Of a DNA stretch of 64,000 nt, positions 20,254 to 28,658 are shown piece by piece. Source of the DNA: CAVOHU01 sp963817885 (GTDB lineage Bacteria > Acidobacteriota > Vicinamibacteria > Vicinamibacterales > JAKQTR01); assembly GCA_963817885.1 (NCBI GenBank), contig CAWFQE010000005.1, positions 62,001-126,000 of the forward strand. Reading direction: 5' to 3'. The notes beneath the pieces are model-generated. The model did no database searches. It was not told the origin of the DNA and saw nothing but the letters and a program-made list of their open reading frames with translations. Both the position numbers and the translations under genes were made by a program. Numbering within the stretch: the first letter of the stretch is position 1; each line of letters starts with the position of its first letter.

Positions 20254-21342
20254 ATGACCGAATCGTCGCGCATCGACGTCATCACGCGCTCACGCGATTA
20301 TCCAGTGCTGATCGCGCCCTCGCTCCTCTCCCGGCTCGGAAGCACGCTGGATGAGCTGCGCTGCGGTCCGCGGCGGTTCATCGTGTCCAACCCCACCGTG
20401 TGGCGATTCTGGGGTCAGCAGGTGACCGAATCCCTGCCGGGCGCGACCTCCATCCTCGTGCCGGACGGCGAGCGGTTCAAGACGCTCGCGACCGTGTCCC
20501 GCATCTACGACGAGCTCATCCGGGCCGAGGCGGATCGGGCGTCGGTGATTGTCGCAGTGGGTGGCGGCGTGGTGGGCGACATGGCCGGCCATGCCGCGGC
20601 CACCTTCCTGCGCGGCGTCTCGTTCGTGCAGGTGCCGACCACCCTGCTCGCGCAGGTCGACGCCTCGGTGGGCGGGAAGGTCGGCGTCAACTACGGCGAC
20701 GGGAAGAACCTCATCGGCGCATTTCACCAGCCCTCCGCCGTGCTCATCGACCCGTCAGCCCTCGCCACGCTGCCTCGCCGGGAATTCCGGGCCGGGCTCT
20801 ACGAGATCATCAAGTACGGCATGGCGTGCGATCAGGACCTGTTCGCCCGGATCCGGACCGAGCTCGGCTCCCTGTTCCGGCGCGAGGCAGACGCGTTGAT
20901 GCCCATCATCGTCCACTCCTGCCGCATCAAGGCGGCGATCGTCGCGGCGGACGAGCGGGAGTCGGGCCCGCGGCGGGTGCTGAACTTCGGCCACACGATC
21001 GGCCACGCGCTCGAGTCGCTCACCCGCTATCACCGCTTCCTGCACGGAGAGGCGGTCGGGTTCGGCATGCTGGTCGCCTCAGACATCGCCGTGCGACGAG
21101 GCTTCCTGACAGGCGAGGATCGACAGGCCCTCTCGAGCCTGATCGGCGAGCTGGGACCGCTGCCGCCGATCGCCGACCTTTCGGCGCACGAGGCGATGGA
21201 ACACGTGCGGCGGGACAAGAAGATCCTCGACGGCCGTCTCCACCTCGTGCTCCCGACCGGCATCGGCCGTGCGCGGGTGGTCGACGACGTCAGCGAAGCG
21301 GAAATGACACAGTCACTGCTGGATGCGGGACTGATCGCCTGA
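20254..21342 (+). CDS. aroB: 3-dehydroquinate synthase
   Basis: Second enzyme of the shikimate pathway, converting DAHP to 3-dehydroquinate with NAD and a divalent metal. Length 362 aa from ATG 20254, normal for AroB. Diagnostic segments are PDGERFKTL, the NAD-binding GGGVVGDMAGHAAATFLRG, VPTTLLAQVDASVGGK, GAFHQP and the metal-ligand region NFGHTIGHALE followed by HGEAVGFGM. It is divergent from proS; no other aro gene is adjacent. Confidence 0.97.
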   Translation: MTESSRIDVITRSRDYPVLIAPSLLSRLGSTLDELRCGPRRFIVSNPTVWRFWGQQVTESLPGATSILVPDGERFKTLATVSRIYDELIRAEADRASVIVAVGGGVVGDMAGHAAATFLRGVSFVQVPTTLLAQVDASVGGKVGVNYGDGKNLIGAFHQPSAVLIDPSALATLPRREFRAGLYEIIKYGMACDQDLFARIRTELGSLFRREADALMPIIVHSCRIKAAIVAADERESGPRRVLNFGHTIGHALESLTRYHRFLHGEAVGFGMLVASDIAVRRGFLTGEDRQALSSLIGELGPLPPIADLSAHEAMEHVRRDKKILDGRLHLVLPTGIGRARVVDDVSEAEMTQSLLDAGLIA

Positions 21343-21368
21343 GAGCGGGAAACCGGAGGAGCCCGTCC

Positions 21369-21407
21369 AATCCCGGCGGGAACCGACTCGACCCGGGCGC
21401 CGGGATT
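21369..21407. terminator. Bidirectional stem-loop between aroB and the convergent gene
   Basis: Perfect 10-bp inverted repeat AATCCCGGCG (21369-21378) / CGCCGGGATT (21398-21407) in the 63-base gap between convergent genes; its right arm includes the stop codon of the minus-strand gene. No clear U-tract on either strand. Confidence 0.45.
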
Positions 21408-22008
21408 AACGCAACCAGCCGGCCGGGACGTTGGCCCGACGGGCCTCTTCCTCGATGTCCTTGATCTGTTTGTCGAGCGCGAGCTGATCTTTCTGCAGCC
21501 GGTCGCGCTCGTCGATCGCCTTCTGCCGGTTCTGCGCGATGACGGCCCTCTGCGCGGGATCGTCCCTGGCGGTGAAATCGGCCCACAACCCGTTGATGCG
21601 GTTCTCGAGCGACTCGAGATAGACCGCGTTGCGATCGCGCTGGGCCCGGGCATCGCCGATCCGCTTGCGCCAGTACGCCTCGTCCCTGGCGGGCTCGGCC
21701 TTGGCAGCGACCTCCGTCGAGGGCGCGGCGGCAGGCTTGACGGTCGCTGGATCCTGTGCGGCGGGCGTCGCGGGAACCGAAACCGGCGCGGTGCCAATCG
21801 CCAGGCCGTCGCTTGAAGGCGCCGGCTTCAGGCTCGCGTTCGTATAGAGCTTCGCCGGCCTCTTGATCGCCTTCCGGCGCGCTTCCTCAGCCCGGGCGAC
21901 ATCAGCCAGCGTCTGGCCCGCCACAGAGGGCACGACCCCGATGAATGCGGCCAGGACCATCGCAGCCGCGACCAGCCGCCGGACCCGCAGTATTGGTAGA
22001 GTCCGCAT
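21406..22008 (-). CDS. Exported coiled-coil protein of unknown function
   Basis: Protein of 200 aa from ATG 22008. Residues about 10-30 form a cleavable signal peptide (LVAAAMVLAAFIGVVPSVAG). A Pro/Ala/Thr-rich linker follows, and the C-terminal 100 residues (beginning DEAYWRKRIGDARAQRDR) are a charged coiled coil that ends in EEEARRANVPAGWLR. This YWRKR...GWLR layout is one I associate with hypothetical acidobacterial envelope proteins, but no named family or enzyme motif is recognised. Probably periplasmic. It is transcribed separately from the pilus genes, since a promoter-like element lies at 22100-22128. Confidence 0.65.
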   Translation of the reverse strand: MRTLPILRVRRLVAAAMVLAAFIGVVPSVAGQTLADVARAEEARRKAIKRPAKLYTNASLKPAPSSDGLAIGTAPVSVPATPAAQDPATVKPAAAPSTEVAAKAEPARDEAYWRKRIGDARAQRDRNAVYLESLENRINGLWADFTARDDPAQRAVIAQNRQKAIDERDRLQKDQLALDKQIKDIEEEARRANVPAGWLR

Positions 22009-22099
22009 GGTGTTTTCGAGCACTCCCTGAGAGATATGGTACGACGGTCGCGGCCGGGATTCCAGCCTTTCACCGGAGTATCGGACAGTTATCGGTTGA

Positions 22100-22128
22100 A
22101 CTTTATGGCTGGCGCGGCAATTCAGCAA
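22100..22128 (-). promoter_or_regulatory. Possible sigma-70 promoter for the 21406-22008 gene
   Basis: On the minus strand TTGCTG (22128-22123), 17-base spacer, TAAAGT (22105-22100), about 95 bases before the ATG. Four of six matches at each box and ideal spacing. Confidence 0.45.
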
Positions 22129-22164
22129 GCTGCGGAGAGAGGGCGACGCCCAGGTCGGCTCACT

Positions 22165-22893
22165 TCAGAGTTCACGCCACGTGACGATGCGAACCGGGCT
22201 GAGGCCCGCGGCCGTCCCGGCGTCGGCCGGCATTCGGGCCACCGTCGCCTCGACCGATCGGTGGGAACCTGACGGGCCAAACGCCTCCACCCTGACCAGC
22301 ACAATCCCCCGGCCTTCCGCCCCCGCCCTCCCGTCGTCAGCGCTCGCTGCTCCGCCGTCGCGCGACGGATCTCCATCGGTTTCGGACGGGTCATCGGCGA
22401 CCCACGCCACCACGTAGAACAGCGAGGACGGGGCGCCGCGCGGAAGCCACGAGCTCAGCGGCCCATAGAGGAATGGCTGCCACCGGGGATTGTTCGGGCC
22501 CCACGGCCTGTCGGCGGTCACCGCGTCGAGATCGGCTTCCGTGCACGACGTCGGCTGGTTGCAGTTGGCGAGGCTGGTCCGCACGGTGAGGTCGAGCACG
22601 GATCCGTCCGGCCTCACTCGAGGGCCCGACGGGGGACCATCCGCGAGCGGAGACCGGGCAGTGCCCGAGAGGATCGCGTCCCAGTCTGTCATGAGGGAGA
22701 GATCACTCACGGCCCGTTCAAGACCGGCATCTGCCGCAAGCAGCGCCTCGACCGATCGGCGATGGCCGGCCGCGATTGCGGTTTCGATGCTCGCGGTCAG
22801 CGCGAGCGCAAGGGCCATGGCGGACAGCAGGAACACCACCATCAGGGTGATGAGGAGGGCCACGCCGCCACGATCGCTCAACCTGCCGGGCAT
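22165..22893 (-). CDS. PilX-like pilus assembly protein
   Basis: Minor pilin-associated protein of 242 aa from ATG 22893. The N-terminus reads RGGVALLITLMVVFLLSAMA, the hydrophobic helix of the PilX_N type, without the usual prepilin Glu5, followed by LLAADAGLERAVSDL, the conserved helix of that family. The rest is a poorly conserved globular domain with CNQPTSC, a possible disulphide. It begins 4 bases after the PilW-like gene ends. With PilV- and PilW-like partners it should form the priming complex at the pilus tip. Assignment is from N-terminal pattern and gene order. Confidence 0.75.
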   Translation of the reverse strand: MPGRLSDRGGVALLITLMVVFLLSAMALALALTASIETAIAAGHRRSVEALLAADAGLERAVSDLSLMTDWDAILSGTARSPLADGPPSGPRVRPDGSVLDLTVRTSLANCNQPTSCTEADLDAVTADRPWGPNNPRWQPFLYGPLSSWLPRGAPSSLFYVVAWVADDPSETDGDPSRDGGAASADDGRAGAEGRGIVLVRVEAFGPSGSHRSVEATVARMPADAGTAAGLSPVRIVTWREL

Positions 22894-22897
22894 GCTT

Positions 22898-24091
22898 CTA
22901 CCTCGCGTCTGCCAGATTGCGCGGGGCCACATCGAAGCTGATGGACTGATCGGGCACCAGCTGGCCGGCCGACGTTGAAGAGCCCGGCCTGGCAAACCAC
23001 GCGCCCGTGACACCACGAACGCTGTCGGACGCGGCTTCCACACGAATGGACACGCGCACCCGGCGAATCCGCAGGAGGTCGGCATCGAATCGATTCGACG
23101 CCGACGGGTGCGGGCACCACGGTCCGTCGACGAGCATCCCCGCATCCAGGCGCACGAGTGCGCCCGCGCCGGCGGCCAGCCGACCGAGCCGCGGGACATG
23201 CTGGCCGTCCTCCACCTTGAAGAGGCAGTTCTCGCCGGCGGGCCACTCTCCGTTCTCGTCTCGAACCCCGATTGGCGGCGGGCTCGGGCCATAGGTGGTC
23301 CACGGCCCGGCCGGGTCGCCGGGGGATCGCAGCAGCCCAGGAGGATCGGCCGACCCGAAATATTCGACCTGCAGGCTGACCACGTGGTCTGAGAGCGGCA
23401 ACTCGCTTCGGGCGCCGTCCGATCGCATCAGTTGCGGCACCCCGGTCGCGGGATCGTTCCTGAGGTAGTAGACCCGCATGCGCAGCGCCGCGACGATCGA
23501 ACCGGATGGGTATCGTGTCGACAGGCTCTCGTTGACGTGCTCGAGCTGTCCGGGCGGCACCTGGACTCCGGTGACCGTGAAGGCGTCCCACGTCCCATGG
23601 CCATCCGCCACGAGCGTGCGCATGCCGGCGTCGAACCCGCAGAGCGGGTGGTTCAGCGGACAACCCGGCTCCGATCTGACTGGCAGCGGTGCCGACAGGC
23701 TTCCGAGCGCTTCGGTTGTGACGCATTGCCCCGATGGAGACGCCACGGCCAGGATCGTGATCGCATCGGAACGAAAGGTCCCGGGCGCATCTGCCCCTGG
23801 ATCGGCATTCCCGTACCGGTACGGCAGGAAGGCCGGCGCATTGAAGGTCAGCGGTCCGGGCGACCGGCCGATGCCGACGCCCGCTCCGGCCTCCGCAAGA
23901 TCTCGATGCAGGGTGTCGACCACGGTCCTGAGCCGCTGCTGAAGGTCGGCCATCTCGGGCTGCATTCGGAAGGCATCCTGCGCCGGCACGGAGAGCGTCA
24001 CCAGGGCCCCCATGACGACGAGCAGCAGCGAGCACGCCACCATCAGTTCGAGCATGCTATGGCCGCGAGCGCTCCGAAGACGCCTCTTCAT
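22898..24091 (-). CDS. PilW-like minor pilin
   Basis: Prepilin-like protein of 397 aa. The leader RRLRSARGHSMLELMVACS holds a type III signal site: cleavage after Gly would leave His at +1 and Glu at +5. The hydrophobic helix then runs to about residue 35, followed by the helix LQQRLRTVVDTLHRDLAEAGAG typical of PilW. Length is larger than the usual pseudopilin but normal for PilW. ATG 24091 overlaps the PilV-like stop in an ATGA, so the genes are coupled. Cysteines in CVTTEAL, GCPLNHPLCG and ENCLFK suggest disulphides. Confidence 0.8.
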   Translation of the reverse strand: MKRRLRSARGHSMLELMVACSLLLVVMGALVTLSVPAQDAFRMQPEMADLQQRLRTVVDTLHRDLAEAGAGVGIGRSPGPLTFNAPAFLPYRYGNADPGADAPGTFRSDAITILAVASPSGQCVTTEALGSLSAPLPVRSEPGCPLNHPLCGFDAGMRTLVADGHGTWDAFTVTGVQVPPGQLEHVNESLSTRYPSGSIVAALRMRVYYLRNDPATGVPQLMRSDGARSELPLSDHVVSLQVEYFGSADPPGLLRSPGDPAGPWTTYGPSPPPIGVRDENGEWPAGENCLFKVEDGQHVPRLGRLAAGAGALVRLDAGMLVDGPWCPHPSASNRFDADLLRIRRVRVSIRVEAASDSVRGVTGAWFARPGSSTSAGQLVPDQSISFDVAPRNLADAR

Positions 24092-24573
24092 GACGGTTGG
24101 CGCCGCCTGATTGTCACGAGGTGGACGCCGTCCCCGCGCGGCGTGTCGGGGTCGACCGAGCCCGGGCGGCGAAGGGCCGGACGCGCAACGACCTCGACGA
24201 TGACCGCCTGATCGGGATCGCTTTCGGAGGGCCGGACCGACCAGCGGCGAACGAAGATCCAGCCGGCAGACGACTCGCTGCCGGCGGCGAGCAGCGTGCC
24301 ATCCGGGCTGAGATACTCCACGAATCCGGCGACATCGCGGGTCAGACTGTCGGGTGGTGACGTGATGAGCGCGGTGTCAGCAGACAGCTCCTCGATCTTC
24401 TGGGCGGCGAGAATGGTGGCGAGGCTGACCGAGCGTGCCGCCAGGTTCGCCTGAAGCCCGACCGCGAAGAGATTGGCAATCGCCACCAGGGCCGAGGTCA
24501 GGATCGCGAGGCTGACGAGCACCTCGACCAGGGAGAATCCGCCCGTATCGGTCAGCGTTCGGTGTCGCCACAT
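24088..24573 (-). CDS. PilV/GspI-like minor pilin
   Basis: Small prepilin of 161 aa from ATG 24573. The signal site is TGGFSLVEVLVSLAILTSAL: Gly-Phe cleavage with Glu+5, matching the PilV/GspI type. The conserved helix LAARSVSLATILAAQKIEEL follows. The C-terminal half is a beta domain (GWIFVRRWSVRP, QAVIVEVVARPA). First gene of the PilV-PilW-PilX-like trio, all tightly spaced. It probably nucleates pilus assembly with the other two. Confidence 0.8.
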   Translation of the reverse strand: MWRHRTLTDTGGFSLVEVLVSLAILTSALVAIANLFAVGLQANLAARSVSLATILAAQKIEELSADTALITSPPDSLTRDVAGFVEYLSPDGTLLAAGSESSAGWIFVRRWSVRPSESDPDQAVIVEVVARPALRRPGSVDPDTPRGDGVHLVTIRRRQPS

Positions 24574-24771
24574 GCTGCTGGCGGCTGCAAGGCCCGCGCC
24601 CGATCGTGGCGACGGGCCCGGCGTGCGGCGCCTGTCGGCCAGAGGCGGCAGAATTCGAACAACTCGCGGGATCTGACGCGGCCTGAGGTCTCCACTCGAG
24701 CGACCGTGCACCGCGGCCGCTCGCACGATCTGCAAGAAGGGCGAGGCCGCGCGATGGCAGAATTGGCGACG

Positions 24772-25162
24772 TCAGTCCGGCTTGAGCGCGGGAAGCGTGA
24801 TGGTCACGAGGGAGCCGCCCATCGACGAGTGACCCACCGAGATCGATCCGTGATGCCTGCTGACGACTCGCTGAATCAGCAGCCATTCGAAATACGCCAG
24901 TCGATCGGCAGGCCAGGCAGCCCGCCGGTCCTCTTCGCCCGTTTTCCAGGTCTCGGGGCCCGGCCCGTTGTCGGCCACGGTCAGGCGATGCCGGCAATCG
25001 CCGGTGTCCGCGCTGCCGGAGATAATGAGGACCGGCGCGACGCCGGATTCCTCGCACGCGTGAACGGCCCGAAGGCTCGGGGCGCACCGCAGAGCGCGGC
25101 GACCACGGCCGTGAGGCCGAGCATCGTGGAGACAGATTGAGAGGTCAGCACTCCGGGAGACT
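24772..25162 (-). pseudogene. Relic of a histidine-kinase ATPase domain
   Basis: The minus-strand frame ending at TGA 24772 reads AVHACEESGVAPVLIIS, then LTVADNGPGP (an N/G1-box-like motif), then VVSRHHGSISVGHS and GGSLVTITLPAL, the usual end of a HATPase_c domain. No start codon lies between the pilD stop and this segment, the only in-frame start (GTG 25203) is inside pilD, and the DHp domain and upstream part are absent. It therefore looks like the 3' remnant of a sensor kinase stranded between pilD and the minor pilins. Bases 24574-24771 hold nothing else recognisable. Confidence 0.5.
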
Positions 25163-25942
25163 CTATCGGTAGAATCCGACGTACCACCGCACGATGCCGT
25201 CACCCCAGGCTGCGGCGCCGACGGCGGCCAGGGCGAGGAAGGTGCCGAACGGCAGGGCGTATTTCATGCTGCCGCGCCCCGACACGATCAACCCGACCCC
25301 GACCACCGATCCAAGGAACGACCCGATGACCAGCGTGAGCAGCATGAGCTTCCAGCCGAGGAATGCGCCAATCATCGCCAGCATCTTCACGTCGCCCATG
25401 CCGAGGCCCTCGTCCTTGCGAACCCGCAGGTAGATTTCGGCGACCAGCAACAGCCCTCCCCCGCCGGCAATGATGCCGATGAGGGACGCCATCCAGCCGG
25501 GCTCGGTCACCAGGCTGAACAGGAACCCGATGATGATGCCGGGAATGGTGATCACGTTCGGCAGGATGCGATGCTCGATGTCGATCACGAACAGCACGAC
25601 CATCGAGCAGCCCAGGATGAGCCGCGAGATCAGCAGCGGATCCGCGCCGTAGCGGGACCAGGCCCACAGGAACATGGCTCCCGTGAAGGCCTCGACCAGC
25701 GGATACATGACCGAGATGGACTCGCCGCAGGTGCGGCAGCGTCCGCGAAGCACGACCCACGCGAGGACCGGCACGTTCTCGAACCAGCTCAGGCGCCGCT
25801 TGCAGGAGGTGCAGCGCGAGGCCGGCCACACGAGCGATTGCTCCCGCGGCAGCCGGTAGATGCACACGTTGAGGAAACTGCCGACCGAGAGACCGAGCAC
25901 GCCCGCGAGGAGCGAGTAGATCCAGGCTGGCACCATCGTCAT
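25163..25942 (-). CDS. pilD: Prepilin peptidase / N-methyltransferase
   Basis: Membrane aspartyl protease (A24) that cuts and N-methylates prepilins at the Gly-Phe site. Length 259 aa from ATG 25942 (an ATG at 25936 is an alternative). It has the N-terminal SFLNVCIYRLPR, the cytoplasmic zinc-type cysteine pairs CTSCKRR and CRTCGE, the catalytic Asp in FVIDIEHRILPN, and the second in GLGMGDVKMLAMIGAFLG. Multiple membrane helices follow. The start overlaps the TPR gene stop in an ATGA, making it the last gene of the VKOR-ABC-TPR-pilD unit. It should process all five prepilins of this locus. Confidence 0.96.
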   Translation of the reverse strand: MTMVPAWIYSLLAGVLGLSVGSFLNVCIYRLPREQSLVWPASRCTSCKRRLSWFENVPVLAWVVLRGRCRTCGESISVMYPLVEAFTGAMFLWAWSRYGADPLLISRLILGCSMVVLFVIDIEHRILPNVITIPGIIIGFLFSLVTEPGWMASLIGIIAGGGGLLLVAEIYLRVRKDEGLGMGDVKMLAMIGAFLGWKLMLLTLVIGSFLGSVVGVGLIVSGRGSMKYALPFGTFLALAAVGAAAWGDGIVRWYVGFYR

Positions 25943-26877
25943 GGCCTCGCTCTCATCTGGGAACCGGTCGGGAGGGGATAGAGCCGCGAGTCGGTCGCAA
26001 CGGTGATTTCGCCACGGGCCGGATCGAGGACGTAGGCCACGCCTGACGGATCGACGGGCACGCTCGGCAGCCACCCGGCGGCGACCAGGGCATTCCAGCT
26101 CTGCGGATAGCGCCCGGCCGCCTGCCTGTATCGCTGCACGATGGCCGAGAGCGCGTCGATCTGATCGAGGGCATCGAGCTGCGCCAGCCGCAACCTGGCG
26201 CTGTTGAGCAGCCATTCGTTATCGGCGGACCGGTACATGTGCTCCCAGAGCTGCCGCGACGCCCGGCGGTCGCCTCCCTGGGCCAGCAGCGATGCCGCCA
26301 TCGGTCGAAGCCACCACGGCGATCCAGGGATCCGGCTCGCCCGCTCGAACCACCGGGCGGCCGTGAGGTAGTCCTGCAGCCACCAGTAGTAGACGAATCC
26401 GGCGTCCTGCGCGTATTCCCATTTCTCGGGCTGGGCGGCCAGGCCCTTCTGAAGCAGGGCAATCGACAGATCCGGACGTCCCGGCCCATCGGGCATCTTG
26501 TCGGCGAGGAAGATCGCGCCGAACCGGTACGCGAGGGTGAACCGGGGATCGAGCGAGGTCGTGATGTCGAGAAGCGGGTAGAGCAGGTCGTACTGCTTTG
26601 CGGACTCGCGCGACAGCCTGGTGCCGCCGAAGTACTGGATCGCGCGGATCCAATACACGTCGGCCAGCAGCGCCTGGTACGACAGGCTCGCCTTCGCGAG
26701 AAACGACCCCGATCGGACGTAGAGCATGGCCGGATCGCCGCTGGCCGGCTTGGGCGACACGCGATCACGGATCGCCTGCACACCGAGCGCGCTCCCGAAC
26801 AGTCCGGCGATCAGGGCCAGGGCCACGGCCATGTCCCGGCCGGTCAGCCGTCCCGCGGGCCGATCGCCGCCGCTCAC
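25939..26877 (-). CDS. Membrane-anchored TPR-like protein
   Basis: Protein of 312 aa; GTG 26877 is chosen because it overlaps the permease stop (GTGA), and the next in-frame ATG 15 codons later begins the hydrophobic segment MAVALALIAGLFGSALG. A helical region follows with SYQALLADVYWIRAIQYFGG, LDPRFTLAYRFGAIFL, KWEYAQDAGFVYYWWLQDY and AARWFERASRIPGSPWWLR, which resemble tetratricopeptide units. Located between the ABC permease and pilD, where Myxococcus has no TPR gene but has pilG nearby; a PilG-like accessory role is possible but unproven. Confidence 0.65.
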   Translation of the reverse strand: MSGGDRPAGRLTGRDMAVALALIAGLFGSALGVQAIRDRVSPKPASGDPAMLYVRSGSFLAKASLSYQALLADVYWIRAIQYFGGTRLSRESAKQYDLLYPLLDITTSLDPRFTLAYRFGAIFLADKMPDGPGRPDLSIALLQKGLAAQPEKWEYAQDAGFVYYWWLQDYLTAARWFERASRIPGSPWWLRPMAASLLAQGGDRRASRQLWEHMYRSADNEWLLNSARLRLAQLDALDQIDALSAIVQRYRQAAGRYPQSWNALVAAGWLPSVPVDPSGVAYVLDPARGEITVATDSRLYPLPTGSQMRARP

Positions 26878-27683
26878 TTGAAGTCCCGCCTCGCAAAGAT
26901 GATCATCGCGAGACCAACCAGTGCGCCCCCGTAGAGCACACCGTATCCGCAGGTCAGCAGCATGTAACTCGCTGAGACGGGCACGCCGTGCACCACGGCC
27001 GACTTGACGTCGAACGGCGCCAGGTTCGGCAGCAGGTAATAGAGCCCGCGGGCCAGCCAGGCGGCCACCGGCGAGGAAACCACGGATTCGAAATGCCGGA
27101 GATCGGCATTGAAGTGCCCGACGATGAAGAGGCCGAAGGTGAAGGCGGCCGACAACATCGGGCTCGAGAAGGTCGAGAAGAACAGCGCGACCGTGGTCAC
27201 CAGCACCAGCTGCATGAAGATGAGCAGATAGGCCTTCAGCAGGTTCGGATCGAGAACCGGGGCTTCGACGCTGGCCTTGACCAGGATGGGCTGGCTCCAG
27301 GCCATGAAGGCCAGCACCGCGTAGAGTGCGGCGGCCATCACGGCGAGGTTGACCGCCAGCGTCAGCGCCAGGCCGAGCGCCTTGCCCGCCACGAACCAGG
27401 GCCGGCGGATCGGCTTGACGAGCAGGGCGTAGACGCTGCGCCGATCGACTTCCTTCCACACCAGCCCGACGCCGATGAACACCGCGATGAACAGGCCCAG
27501 GATCGAGCTGGCGGCCAGGCCGAGATCCTTGATGATCTTGATGTCCTGGCCCGCGGTGAGCTGCCCGAGCAGGTACGAGGCGGAAATCAGGATCACGGCG
27601 AACAGGACCAGGTTGTAGAGCACCTTGTCCCGCACCGACTCCTTGAACACGTGGTACGCCACCAGTCCGATGACCCGAACCAT
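26874..27683 (-). CDS. ABC transporter permease, PilI-like by position
   Basis: Integral membrane subunit of 269 aa with about six predicted helices (for example LYNLVLFAVILISASYLLG, ASSILGLFIAVFIGVGLV and ALTLAVNLAVMAAALYAV). The ABC-2 type motif region VWKEVDRRSVYALLVKPIRRPWFVAGK follows the second helix. Start and stop overlap the neighbouring genes by four bases each, so it is tightly coupled with the ATPase at 27683. In Myxococcus xanthus the pilG-pilH-pilI ABC genes lie between pilA and pilD and are needed for pilus export; this pair sits in the same place. Equivalence is inferred from synteny. Confidence 0.8.
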   Translation of the reverse strand: MVRVIGLVAYHVFKESVRDKVLYNLVLFAVILISASYLLGQLTAGQDIKIIKDLGLAASSILGLFIAVFIGVGLVWKEVDRRSVYALLVKPIRRPWFVAGKALGLALTLAVNLAVMAAALYAVLAFMAWSQPILVKASVEAPVLDPNLLKAYLLIFMQLVLVTTVALFFSTFSSPMLSAAFTFGLFIVGHFNADLRHFESVVSSPVAAWLARGLYYLLPNLAPFDVKSAVVHGVPVSASYMLLTCGYGVLYGGALVGLAMIIFARRDFK

Positions 27684-28651
27684 CAGCCCTCCGGCATGGT
27701 GCGCCCGACAGCCGGGCCGGCGCGCCGCGCTTCGACCTGTTCGACGAAGTAGTCCTCCAGCGTGGAGCGGATGGGATTGACCGAGATCAGCCGGCCCCCG
27801 AGGCTGCGCAGGCGGCCCACGATCTGATCGGGCTCCCCTTCCGGCCCGAGGTCGATCTCGAAACGCCGGTCCGCGATGCGGGTGCATCCCCGCACCACGC
27901 CGTGGAACGTGTCGAGCCACGCCGGGTCGATGTCCGCCATGACCAGTTCCCAGCCCGCGACCTGGAACGCCAGGATGTCGCGCAAGCGCCCGGTCGAGAC
28001 CAGCTGCCCGCCGACCAGGATCGCCACGCGGCTGCACAGCGCTTCGGCGTCCGACAGGATATGGGAGCTGAAGAACACCGTGCATCCGCGATCCCGGAGC
28101 CCCAGGATCAACGTGCGCACGTCGCGCCGCCCCAGCGGATCGAGGCCCGACATCGGCTCGTCGAGAAAGATGATTTCCGGATCGTTGATGAGCGCCTGCG
28201 CCAGGCCGACGCGCTGAAGCATGCCCTTCGAGAACTTCCTGAGCTGCAGCCGGCGCTCGGCGCCGATTCCCACCTCGTCCAGCAGGCGGCTGACCCGCTT
28301 GCGCCGATCGCTTCCCCGGTAGCCGAAGATCCCGGCGAAGTACCCGAGCAGTTCCTCGGCCGTCAGATAGTCGTAGAAGTACGGCGCCTCGGGCAGGTAT
28401 CCCACACGCTGGCGTATCGAGAAATCCCCGGCCGGGCGGCCGAGAATCGTGATTCGGCCGGAGGTCGGATAGATGAGCTGCATCAGCAGCTTGAGCGTGG
28501 TGGTCTTGCCGGCGCCGTTCGGGCCGAGGAAGCCGAAGACCTCGTTGGACTCGACCTGCAGCGTCAGCCGGTCGAGCGCCCGATAGGGGCGCTTGCGCCA
28601 GAATCCGACGGCATAGTCCTTGGTCAGCTCCTCGGTGTCGATTGCGGCCAT
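27683..28651 (-). CDS. ABC transporter ATP-binding protein, PilH-like by position
   Basis: Cytoplasmic ATPase of 322 aa. Walker A GPNGAGKTTT, Q-loop near VGYLPEAPYFYDYLT, the degenerate signature FSKGMLQRVGLAQAL, Walker B IIFLDEPMSGLDPLGRRD and the switch His in SSHILSD place it in the CcmA/NatA-like exporter group. About 90 C-terminal residues form a regulatory domain. It partners the permease gene that overlaps its stop codon. The start is 7 bases after the VKOR-DsbA gene. Substrate unknown; location in the pil locus argues for a role in pilus biogenesis. Confidence 0.9.
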   Translation of the reverse strand: MAAIDTEELTKDYAVGFWRKRPYRALDRLTLQVESNEVFGFLGPNGAGKTTTLKLLMQLIYPTSGRITILGRPAGDFSIRQRVGYLPEAPYFYDYLTAEELLGYFAGIFGYRGSDRRKRVSRLLDEVGIGAERRLQLRKFSKGMLQRVGLAQALINDPEIIFLDEPMSGLDPLGRRDVRTLILGLRDRGCTVFFSSHILSDAEALCSRVAILVGGQLVSTGRLRDILAFQVAGWELVMADIDPAWLDTFHGVVRGCTRIADRRFEIDLGPEGEPDQIVGRLRSLGGRLISVNPIRSTLEDYFVEQVEARRAGPAVGRTMPEG

Positions 28652-28658
28652 AGGCGGG

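Noticed and set aside
24586..24601. Weak sigma-54-like element (GGGCGC-N5-TTGCA, minus strand) before the PilV-like gene
   Set aside because: The -24 half has two mismatches and transcription would start at the ATG itself, leaving no leader; chance match in G+C-rich DNA is likely.
27683..28651. The only stand-alone ABC ATPase in the window as partner for the MacB-like permeases
   Set aside because: It overlaps its own permease by four bases and belongs to the CcmA/NatA-like type, not the LolD/MacB type needed by FtsX-like permeases; it also lies over 10 kb away on the other strand.
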